64,000 nt of DNA. It comes from Hormiphora californensis. Its lineage: Eukaryota; Ctenophora; Tentaculata; Cydippida; Pleurobrachiidae. The position numbers and the translations under genes were made by a program. The notes under the pieces are model-generated. The model did not search any database and was not told where the DNA came from. It saw only the letters and a program-made list of their open reading frames with translations. Within the stretch, counting starts at the first letter, position 1. Every line of letters starts with the position of its first letter. The stretch is from positions 3,396,037 through 3,460,036 of the forward strand of contig CM035350.1 of the NCBI GenBank assembly GCA_020137815.1, read 5' to 3'. Shown here piece by piece: positions 42,094 through 52,139 of the stretch.

Positions 42094-45000
42094 CTACCGC
42101 TGTTTACTCGGAGAGTCGTCTGGTATTGCTATAGGCTCTGTAGAGTTCACTAGTATGAGGGGTTGGGAGGGCTGCTGAGGGGCGGGAGGGGCGCCACCCG
42201 ATTGTTGTAGTTGTTGTTGCTGTATGTAGGCTTGGAGTTGCTGCTGGAATAGTAATCGCTGTGCAGGAGCCATCTGGGAAGGAAGGGGGTTATATGGATG
42301 AGTGGGAGGACCGGTGTGTGGTGTGTGGTAATTAGGGTATCCGGGAGGGGGATGTAATAATTGGGTGGGACTGTTGTGTGTGCTCTCTTTATCTCTCTCC
42401 CTTTCTTTCCATATATCTCTCTTTTACACACGTGAAGCCTCATTAGTGGTCGGTCGACATGTATGATAACTGACTATCCCCTTATTCACAGTGTGAACTC
42501 ACCCGACAGTCGACACCCCAATTTTGAAAACGGCCCCGATTACCGAACCCATATTTTACTAGACTCTGAGAATTATGAGATTCGGGGCGCAGTGAGACAG
42601 GGTCGAACAAGGCATATAAACCCCCATCCAGGGGTGGCGGAACCGGGGGAATCGAGCAAATTTTGCTTGCAAAATCAAGTTATTACCAAAAATTTATCAG
42701 CGCCCCCCACTCCTGGATAAAAATTATTCCGCCATCCCTGTCACTATCCCACAAGGTACCCCACGTCACAAGGTACCCCATCCCACAAAGTACCGTACCC
42801 CCACCCACAAGGTACCCCCACCCCCCCTGTCACCATCCCTGTCACCCCTGCCACCATCCCACAAGGTACACCAGCCCACCTGTAGAAAAATCATTCCGCC
42901 ACCCCTGTCACCATCCCACTAGGTACCTGACTAAGAAGGTGTTGGGTGGGGAGGTACCTGACTAAGAAGGTGTTGGGTGGGGAGGTACCTGACTAAGAAG
43001 GTGCTGTGTGGGGTACCTGACTAAGAAGGTGTTGTGTGGGAAGGTACCTGACTAAGAAGGTGCTGTGTGGGAAGGTACCTGACTGAGAAGGTGTTGTGTG
43101 GGGAGGTACCTGACTAAGAAGGTGTTGTGTGGGGAGGTACCTGACTAAGAAGGTGTTGTGTGGGGAGGTACCTGACTAAGAAGGTGTTGTGTGGGAAGGT
43201 ACCTGACTAAGAAGGTGTTGTGTGGGAAGGTACCTGACTAAGAAGGTGTTGTGTGGGGAGGTACCTGACTAAGAAGGTGTTGTGTGGGACGGTACCTGAC
43301 TAAGAAGGTGTTGTGTGGGAAGGTACCTGACTAAGAAGGTGTTGTGTGGGAAGGTACCTGACTAAGAAGGTGTTGTGTGGGGTATTAGGTACCTGACTAA
43401 GAAGGTGTTGTGTGGGGAAGTACCTGACTAAGAAGGTGTTGTGTGGGGTATTAGGTACCTGACTAAGAAGGTGTTGTGTGGGGAGGTACCTGACTAAGAA
43501 GGTGTTGTGTGGGGAGGTACCTGACTGAGAAGGTGTTGTGTGGGGAGGTACCTGACTAAGAAGGTGTTGTGTGGGGAGGTACCTGACTGAGAAGGTGTTG
43601 TGTGGGGAGGTACCTGACTGAGAAGGTGTTGTGTGGGGAGGTACCTGACTAAGAAGGTGTTGTGTGGGGAGCACAAGGTACCTGACTGAGAAGGTGTTGT
43701 GTGGGGAGGTACCTGACTAAGAAGGTGTTGTGTGGGGAGGTACCTGACTAAGAAGGTGTTGTGTGGGGAGGTACCTGACTAAGAAGGTGTTGGGTGGGGA
43801 GGTACCTGACTAAGAAGGTACTGTGTGGGGAGGTACCTGACTGAGAAGGTGTTGTGTGGGAAGGTACCTGACTAAGAAGGTGTGGTGTGGGGAGGTACCT
43901 GACTAAGAAGGTGTTGTGTGGGGAGGTACCTGACTAAGAAGGTGCTGTGTGGGGAGGTACCTGACTAAGAAGGTGTTGTGTGGGGAGGTACCTGACTAAG
44001 AAGGTGTTGTGTGGGGAGGTACCTGACTAAGAAGGTGTTGTGTGGGGAGGTACCTGACTGAGAAGGTGTTGTGTGGGGAGGTACCTGACTAAGAAGGTGT
44101 TGTGTGGGGAGGTACCTGACTGAGAAGGTGTTGTGTGGGGAGGTACCTGACTAAGAAGGTGTTGTGTGGGGAGGTACCTGACTGAGAAGGTGTTGTGTGG
44201 GTAGCATCCTGGCCAGTTGTGCCTGGTGTATTTGCTGGGCTTGTTGCTCCTTTATACTATTGATAAAGACCTGCTGCTGATCAGGGCCCAGCCCTAAAAT
44301 ATGCAGTTTACCTGTGGAGGGGGGGGGGACTTATTAGTATAAATTGTGGCAAGAGGTTAATACATCCAATGTTGTCAACAAAAAAGGAAACAAATAGATT
44401 TCACGTACCATCACCGAGTGGTTTGACCTGAAGTTTACCAGCCTGCACTACCGGCAACAACTGGGCCTGTATTGACACTATCTGGTCAGGGGTAAACCCG
44501 CCCAGTATCAACTCCTGCTCGTTAGAGTACAGGGGGGTTATAATAGGGCCTTGGTAGGCCTGGGTGTGAGCTTTAAGACGCTGGAACACACTGGTAGATG
44601 CGCCCATGGGAGCGTGGACAACATGTTTCCTCTCCTTGTCTCGTTTGAAGTTTTCCCACGCTGCTTTTCGTTCCTCCTCTGTTAGCTGTTGCTCTGAGAG
44701 GTGGGGGTGTGGAGTTAGTGTTGCTCTGAGAGGTGGGGGTGTGGAGTTAGTGTTGCTCTGAGAGGTGGGTGTGTGGAGTTAGCTGTTGCTCTGAGAGGTG
44801 GGGGTGTGGACTGTGGAGTTAGTGTGTGGGTGGTGGGGTCCTATTAATGCTGTTGTGTGTAGGGAAGATAATGTTCGGTAGTGGCCAGTGGGTAGTTCTT
44901 TGGAACACATTTTGAGACAAACAATACTGTATGTTCTCACCAGGTCTGTGCTCAAGAAGTGAGTCATGTTCATGGTATTCCAACACCAAAGGTGGATCCA

Positions 45001-48000
45001 GGTCCACCAGGATTGATGCTAACACATCATCAGCAGGAGGGTTGTGGTTGGCCAGTACTGAAGTAGTACAAGTCTGGGCATCCGGATCAAATCTGAACAG
45101 CTCTTGGAGATCATTAGCAGTGAAATATCGGTTGATCTGCTTTTCGTCAACTACACGGGAAGACAGGGACTCCTTGTACACCTAGTGGGGTAGTAGAGGT
45201 TATGAAAAGGTTTGTTTAATACATAATTATATAATTTGACACCGAGTTTTCGAGCATGATGTTCTGTTCAATAAAATGGCGCCTAGATTCAAACCTGTCT
45301 GTCGTATATCTTTTCCTCCATCGTTCCTCGAGCCACAAGTCGATACACATAAACATTCTTAGCTTGACCGTACCGGTATGCTCGGAACAATGATTGGGTA
45401 TCGTCAGAGGGATTCCATGACATATCAAAGAGAATGATCCTGTTCGCTGATACCAGGTTGATTCCTGTGGGATTGTGGAGGTTGATGAAAAGAGAGAAAG
45501 AAGATGAAGATAGCTAAAGAACAGGTAGATGGAGAAATAGGGGCAGAGAGACATGTAGAACTTACCTAATCCCCCGGCTTTGGTTGAAATAAGGAACAGT
45601 CTGCACCTCTTGTTTGATTTATCATTGAACTTTTTGCAGAACATGGACCGATGTGCAGTCTTGGTGGATCCATCCATACGATAATAATCCTGGCCCTTCG
45701 TCCACCCCACCCTATTGATTGATGTCTCGAGGAAGTCGAGGGCCAGTAGACTCTGACTAAACAGCAACACTTTGTCTCCCTTTTGGGAGGCCTTATCCAG
45801 TATCTCCAGTGTGACAAGTAGTTTACCGCTGTGTTCCAGCATCTTCTCATCCTTTTCGTTCATCTCACTCTTGAACCAGTTTGCATCGAGAGTGGGGGCT
45901 GCAGCGGCAGCATCTGCCTGGGCAGCTGGGATATCCGAGATAATCTGAATCTCATCTTCATCTTTCTTCTCTTCCTTCACCCCTTCCTCCTCCTTCTTTC
46001 CTTTCTTCTTCTTTTTCTTTCTAGCCCCAAAATCAGAATCCTCACTACTTGGTTCCCAACTCTCCTCAGAGGTCTCCCTGTCTGTTATGAAATCCTCGAT
46101 ACTATCTTTCTCGTTCTTTAGAGCGTCAATCTCCAGCAACCACGGATGAGTCCAAACTTTCTTTAACACTTGATAACACTCGAATAACCGAGTCATTGGT
46201 GCCTTTCCATTTTTGGCTTGGTCCAGGAACTTTTGATAAAGTTTAACCTGGAGATCTGACAACTTGATCGACAGAACATACTCGTACTTTTCAGGCAGGA
46301 ACTCCTTCAGAACAATGTAATCCCTCCGCTGGACGCACCCAGACAGGTGCTCAAAGAGAATGTGAGAGCGTTCCTTCATCAATTTTATGTCAAACTCACT
46401 TGCATCGACACACTGGCCATTGACAATGGGATTATCGTACATGTTCCTGAACTCCTTTACCGTTCCAAGCAGGTTAGGCTTCACAAAATTCACCATACAG
46501 TGATACTCAAGGAGGTTATTTTGAAGAGGGGTGCCCGTTAGGATTATTCTCCGCCGAGTTTTCAACGAATGGAGGGCTTTCGCAATTCCTGTTTTCTCGT
46601 TCTTGATCATATGGCCCTCATCACAGATAACAATATCAGGGCCGGGATCCAGAAGGCATTTCCGGAAGGTTTCCTTGAGATGCTTCTTCCTCTGGTTGGT
46701 GCCCATTGACAAAAGTCGGAACATGGAATATCCGATAATCAGAACACCAGATGTCTCGTACCAGTCTTCTATTACCTCAGCTCGCTTATCATTGTTGACA
46801 ATGTTGTCGGTGAGAATAAAAACGGAGGGGGCATCGTCCAAGTCTTTCAACCACTTATCAAACTCTGCGGACCAGTTTCTCACTGTGTTGAGCGGGCAAA
46901 CAACTAGTGCCCTTTTGAACCCGAAGATGTAATGGTAGTTGAGGATAGTTGTAACGAAGGTAATAACCTGGAAGGTTTTACCTAGACCCATACAATGTGC
47001 CAGGATACACCCCGATCCCTCACTACCATTCTGGACCTTCTCTTTTGACTCGATACAACAATCATACATGAACTGTATACCGTCCAATTGATGAGGTTTT
47101 AACCGCTTCTTCAGGTGTTTATGTACCTCAATAACGCGTCCCTTTTCTTCGTCTTCTAAGGATGGTTCTTTCCCTCTTGTCTTATCTGTTCTCATATCCT
47201 CCAAGATGAAATTCAGAATCTTTCCCTGTTCACTAGGCAGCAGCTTTTCCTTTAATTTCTGACGTCTTTCGTCCTCAGCTTCTTGTGCCTTTTGTGTTTC
47301 AGAAGTAAGCTGGTTTTGGCCAAGAATTTTTCTGATCTTTTTCCGTTTTCCCTTTTGCTGCTTCCGCCGTTTCCTTTTCTTCCCATCAGCATTTTCATCT
47401 TCTGAATCAGTCTCTGTTGCAGTTGTAGCTTTCCTTTTGCGGCGCTTTCGTTTTTTAGTCTTACCATTTTGTTTCTTCTCCTCTCCCTCTTCTACTTCTT
47501 CGCCGTCTGTCCCATTTTTCTTCTTCCGTGGCCTGCCTTTCTTTTTGGGTTTGTCTTTACCATTTTCTTCTACCTTTTTATCACCCTTTTCAACATCTGT
47601 CTTTGTCTTACTCTCAGTCTTTTCTCCATCCTTTTCTTGTTCTTCCCCATTCTCCTTTTCTTTCTCTTTCTCACCATCTTCCTCTGAGAGCATTCCTGAA
47701 GACTCGGAACTCGGGCCTTCTGAATCGGGGTCATCCTCTCCCGGTTCCTGGGATGTCAAAGAATCGTCACTGAAATTAGAGTGCTCGCTCTCTTTCTCTT
47801 CCGGTGAGTCGACCGGTTTAAATGTGGCTAATTTGTTCCGATACTTTTGGACCGTTTCATTGTCAGCATCATCAGACTCGTAAGGAGCTGCATCAGAATC
47901 TTCAAGCATACCACGTACTTTAGTAGGTTTTATATTTGGATTACCAGTGTCAAATAGTGAGTCATCCGAATCATCATTCACAGCTTCTTTCTTCTTGTCC

Positions 48001-49169
48001 CCTCCCTTCCCTCCCTTGACCCCATTAGTAGTGGTTCTCTCTGTTCTGTCGGTTGTCTTTTTCCTCAGGTTTTCCAAAAATGCATCGTCATCAGAATCAT
48101 CATTATCACTCGACACTTTGCCGTTCTTCTTTTTTCCTGGTTTACTACTCGCTCTTTCCTCGTTAACATCGAACTCTGATCCAGATGATTTCTCGCTCCC
48201 CTCCTCATCGTGGGATGATTTCACCTCTGTTACCTCCATCTCCTCCTCTTCTGAGGAAGACGATGATTTCTTTGATTCTTCCTCTTGTTGACTCGGGGTG
48301 AGTAGTTTTGTAGTGTTTCTGCTTCGTATCCTGTTTGAAACGGCCGTCTCATAGTCAGTTCTTTTAGTCTCACTTTTAGGAACCTCGTGCTCATATTTTT
48401 CAACCAATAGGGGATCCTTTATACAGCAGTTTTGATATTTAACTATCAATTCTCCCACCTTTTGGGCTTCATCTAATGGACCGGGAACACAGATAAAACA
48501 TTCCCAGTTGCTCTCCGCCAGAATCTCATCTCTTTTCTTTCGGCCAAAATTGCGTTTTATGCAGTCGGAGCAGTATGGTTTTTCGCATTTTTCGCAGTAG
48601 ATCAGCTCTCCTCCCTCGCCGCACCAAATACAATAAACAAGGGAGCCTTCCTCATCATGGGCAAACACGTCGGAGTGGTAAAAATCATGACAACTCCGAC
48701 ACATCGCTGTCTTGAGGTAAGGATGTAACAGCATTAGTCGTTTGTAGGGCCGCAAAACAACATCACTACCACACGAAGCACAGTCCGGGACAAGAGCAAA
48801 TGTGTGACCTGCTTTGGCTCGCGGTTTCACTTTAGTGCCTTCTTCGTCGACAACCTCGGTAGTCTCCTGAAGGAGAGTTTTAGATTCTGGTGGTAAGGAT
48901 CCTGTAGCCTTACGAGTAACTCTGAGAGCGCCTAAACGCCGGGCTTTTCTGTACTCTGGTTCGCTTTCCTCGCCACTGTCTGACCCATCCCGACTGGTCC
49001 CTTTGCTAGAACCTTCTTGGGATTTCACCCCTACAACGTCATTATTCTCCCTCTTTACAGGTTCTGGTGATAACTTAGGCTCTGCTTTGATGGCTGTTTC
49101 AACTGGATCGGCAGCTTCTGCCACAAGTTTTGATAGTCTGTCTAGCTCTTGGTCATAGCTATCAGACAT
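42094..49169 (-). CDS. ATRX: ATRX chromatin remodeller, complete
   Basis: Nuclear SNF2-family ATPase that deposits histone H3.3 with DAXX at heterochromatin and repeats. Exons in transcript order: 49169-45566, 45464-45295, 45181-44941, 44693-44409, 44311-44178, 42273-42094; all in phase, 1537 residues. ADD domain (about 128-230) has CASCG.., [26 protein letters not shown] and CFIC zinc ligands. An acidic/Lys-rich middle follows. The ATPase shows [16 protein letters not shown] (Walker A), CDEGH (ATRX-type motif II), [10 protein letters not shown], and across exons 1-2 [16 protein letters not shown], then FRAYRYGQ. C-terminal [13 protein letters not shown] and Gln-rich tail match vertebrate ATRX. 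Shorter than human (2492) mainly in the middle. MSDSYDQEL at 49169 is chosen because CTCTCTCCCAG ends one base before ATG, implying a 5' UTR intron; an open frame runs 20 codons further up. Confidence 0.96.
42918..44177. repeat. 31-bp tandem array copied from the 3' end and donor of ATRX exon 5
   Basis: About 40 units of GGTACCTGACTAAGAAGGTG + TTGTGTGGGGA. On the transcript strand the true exon end is CCCACACAACACCTTCTCAG + TCAG|GTACC, and each unit is the same string, so each unit has a CAG|GTACC donor. Related GTACCCCA-rich degenerate units extend to about 42740. The period is not a multiple of 3, yet the frames stay open for over 100 codons. Confidence 0.95.
44690..44822. repeat. ~32-bp tandem repeat copied from the 3' splice site of ATRX exon 4
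   Basis: On the transcript strand three extra copies of CACACCCCCACCTCTCAG|AG + CAACAGCTAAC lie directly upstream of the real site CACCTCTCAG|AGCAACAGC. Each copy carries a pyrimidine tract, AG and a CTAAC branch-like string. Confidence 0.93.
45566..49169 (-). CDS. ATRX: ATRX exon 1 (coding): ADD domain, acidic region, most of the ATPase
   Basis: A single 3.6-kb open exon of 1201 codons ending GGLG|GTAAGT. That is unusual, since this region is split into many exons in vertebrates, so intron loss or an ancestral intron-poor form is likely. No stop or shift in it, which argues for good base accuracy of the assembly here. Confidence 0.95.
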
Positions 49170-50657
49170 CCTGGGAGAGAGGGGTGAAAAATTAAGCTGA
49201 GCGAGACACAAGATATCAAATTTAATCACAAGAGCTCAGATGACACGTGTGTCAGGAGTGTTGGTTTGAACTTTGGACTGTTCTGAGCGGTGATTGGTCA
49301 AGATTTACAGTGCAGTTCAGGTGCAAACAAATAAATCAGTTATACAAATACAAATACAAATATACATTTATTGTCCGCTTTTCATTGTCCATATTATAAA
49401 GAACAACACGAGTTCTGTTAGGTCTTGACTACTAGCATCACTTGGTGCGGACTTCGTCTCACTAACTCTCGTTTCAAAAGCGGTTAGTTTTATACCAAGG
49501 ATTTCCAGATATTTTTCAAGAAGATATTTTCTGAGGGTAATTTTTGTTAGTTAAACCATATTTAAATCGGATGATGAAATATACTGTCTCTGCTTACTGC
49601 AGATTAATAGAATATGCTCTTGGATCTAGAGATCCAGAAATGAATATTTTAGCTCCAGGGCTTTAGCCCTTAAACAATCGATACTGTCTTATACAACCTG
49701 GGTGAGGACTGAGGATCCGACTGCTTCACCTGTAGGAGAACCAAGGAGCGGAAGAGAAGTCATACTCGCTGTAGCCTGCATCTCACCACACTGGCCTAGG
49801 GCCTAGGCTATCGAGTATCCAAGTTTCATTTAGAAAAACCCGATATGGATGATAATTGTTTAAAGGCCTCAGCCTGTTTACAGGTGCGTTCTGCCAAAAA
49901 AGTTAGTACCCGGACTAAATTCTAAAATTGCTCTAACGGCTAACCACCAACCCACTCAACCTTTTTGGCTAATTCTGATAGGAAAGCTCAAGCCCTAACC
50001 CCAACCAGCAACCTGAACCCTCGCTGTAACCCTAGCCCTAACCCTAAAATTTAAAAACCCGGTCCTGACAGTTGACACTCACAACACCCAGATTTTAACG
50101 TTTCCCGCGAAAACGGGACGAGGCTTTTCAAACTGCTGGCTCGCCCAGAACGCTATCACGGCACGCGCACGACCGCGATAAGTCGCGCGCCCATATTTAG
50201 CGTCGTAATTATGAAAGTTTGACGCTTTCCATTTTATGCGCTACAGGTTATCTGCCGGGCCGCGCAGCATGCCAGATTTTACGGAAGCCAAATTTTTGAA
50301 TTTTTAAATTTTTTTTTCTTCAAATTTTGTAATTTGTACATTGAAACTCCTCAATGAGGAGTCCTCATCGTGGTGGAGTTTAGGCTTTAGCCATGGCCCA
50401 TGACTAGAAGCTCCTTTCCATTCGCTGATTGACTAGGCACAAATAGCTTCCAGGGAGTGGGGCTAGCCCAGGCTAAGACGCTGTTACGATCTGGGTGTTG
50501 CCTGGGCGTTTATTTTTATGTTTTAAAAAGTACCCTGCACTTAAATGGGTCTAACCATCAAACTACTCAAAGTTTATCTGATAGGAAATCTCAAGCCCTA
50601 ATCCCAACCCGAACCCCAGCCCTACCCGTAAGCCTACTTCAGCCCTAACCCTAAAAC
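49170..50657. other. ATRX upstream region with a duplicated CCCTAA-rich segment
   Basis: Shares patches (TCTGATAGGAAA/TCTGATAGGAAG, CAAGCCCTAA, CACCCAGATTTTAACG) between about 49920-50110 and 50530-50960. Short imperfect telomere-like strings such as CCCTAGCCCTAACCCTAA occur near 50030 and 50640. No gene seen. Confidence 0.5.
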
Positions 50658-50924
50658 CATGCACGGTGTCCTGGAAGGAGGTTTTACCTCGCCTAGAGTG
50701 ACCCGAGAAGTTACGGACCCTACCCCACGTATTTTTTGACGTAGAATCTGAAAAACATAAAATTAAAATCCTGTCATGTGCCGTTTTTTACGCAAAAACG
50801 GCACATGACAGGATTTTAATTTTATGTTTTTCGGATTCTACGTCAAAAAATACGTGGGATAGGGTCCGTAACTTCTCGGGTCACTCTAGGCGAGGTAAAA
50901 CCTCCTTCCAGGACACCGTGCATG
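50658..50924. mobile_element. Near-perfect palindrome, 267 bp
   Basis: CATGCACGGTGTCCTGGAAG.. and its reverse complement; arms of about 125-130 bp meet at CCGTTTTTTACGCAAAAACGG near 50792. It interrupts the second copy of the duplicated segment. 50930-51860 shows no supportable gene. Confidence 0.9.
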
Positions 50925-51867
50925 ACTGCTGACACTCAAACACCCAGATTTTAACGTGTCCCCCGGGCTCAGGTCTCAGGAGCTGACACCTGCGCAGTAT
51001 CTGTGCAGAGAGGACTACAAGACTGTTTGACAAGCTGGTGGAGCTGGTCCGTGTTGTAGGAGATCCTGGATACAGTTGGTTTACTATTAAGAAAGTTACA
51101 TCGCTTTAGAAAATGGTACCGCTTTAGAAAGTAGTAAGAGGTGTAGTAGTGGTAAACCATTTATAATATCTAAAACTATTAAGCGGTTACAAATCCCAAT
51201 TTCTCAAAAAAACGGCGTTGTGGTCAATAAAATGTAGTAACCTGCATGGCACAGGGCATTAGGTAACTTATTTATACTAGAAATTTTCTTCGTCTGGTGG
51301 TCATGAGTCATGATTGAAATACGGTGCTCAGAAGTCATGAGTCAGTAGTAGTGCTTCATCGATTATCAATTGCAATGATAAATAACGATAATCAATGAAT
51401 TAGTTCTCGACCAACATTATTTGATTTCCGGAATTAGCTCTTATATAGATTCAATATATGAGATTGGCACACTACATTACTACAACTTTGACATCGGATT
51501 TATTCCATGACAGCCAGTCTATGCTAAAACAGAGGTGGGATATAACTCCTATCTCTGTTCACTAGTCAGTATTATTTTGCGGTTTAACAGCTCAGGTCCA
51601 AAAATACATTTCCCTCGAAGAAAGGCTTCGTCTCCTGATCCTATTTTATCCCTGACACAAACATTTGTGAATATATATGATACAAGCGGTTAGAATTTTA
51701 AATTCGTTCCCTGCTCTTAAATTTGTTAATGAATTTTCGTCTCCGGAATTTGTCACGATTTCAAAAACAAGTTGTTATAATTTCTCATTTTCATGTTCAT
51801 ATTACAAGAACACCGTCATCACTCATCACGTACAGCAGTAACATTTATCTCAGTCAGTTCCGCAGCT

Positions 51868-52139
51868 TCAACCTCTGTTATTTGAGAGTTCTGTGCCCTC
51901 CATTTTGCGAGATGTAGTTCTATAGTTGTCACCTTCCTCCAGAGGGATCTTGATGAGTCCTGGGACGTTTTCTATACCACGGTATATCAGGACCCACCAC
52001 TATGAAGCTTGGCAGGAGAAAAATACTTGCCTCCCCATGGCATTGTCAGGGCGTTTACTGCCATGGTGGTGTAGGCTGCACAGAATGTTCCGATGATCGC
52101 GAGAAGGAAAGAGCTTCTTGTTAAGCACAAAGAAAGTAC
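51868..52139 (-). pseudogene. SLC14A: Urea transporter last exon read in four successive frames
   Basis: Reading in order: GTFFVLNKK, extra base near 52113, SFLLAIIGTFCAAYTTMAVN + ALTMPWG, extra base near 52031, ASIFLLPSFIVV, extra base near 51994, VLIYRGIENVPGLIKIPLEE.. to TGA at 51868. The composite aligns in order with the SLC14 C-terminus, and each segment alone is short. A GC-AG intron from 52031 was considered (AG|GCAAGT) but would delete the last helix. Confidence 0.6.

Noticed and set aside
43300-43676. Minus-strand 124-codon repeat ORF
   Set aside because: It is the ATRX donor array; it could be translated only as a read-through extension, noted under findings, not as a gene.
42918-44205. 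CRISPR-like regular direct rep­eats
   Set aside because: Units are contiguous with no unique spacers, and the genome is eukaryotic.
50019-50665. Telomere or telomere-fusion site
   Set aside because: Only two or three imperfect CCCTAA-like units on each occasion, inside a duplicated segment.
52031-52031. GC-AG intron donor (AG|GCAAGT) at the end of the urea-transporter exon
   Set aside because: Using it would remove the last membrane helix; reading through with one-base shifts recovers the family C-terminus.
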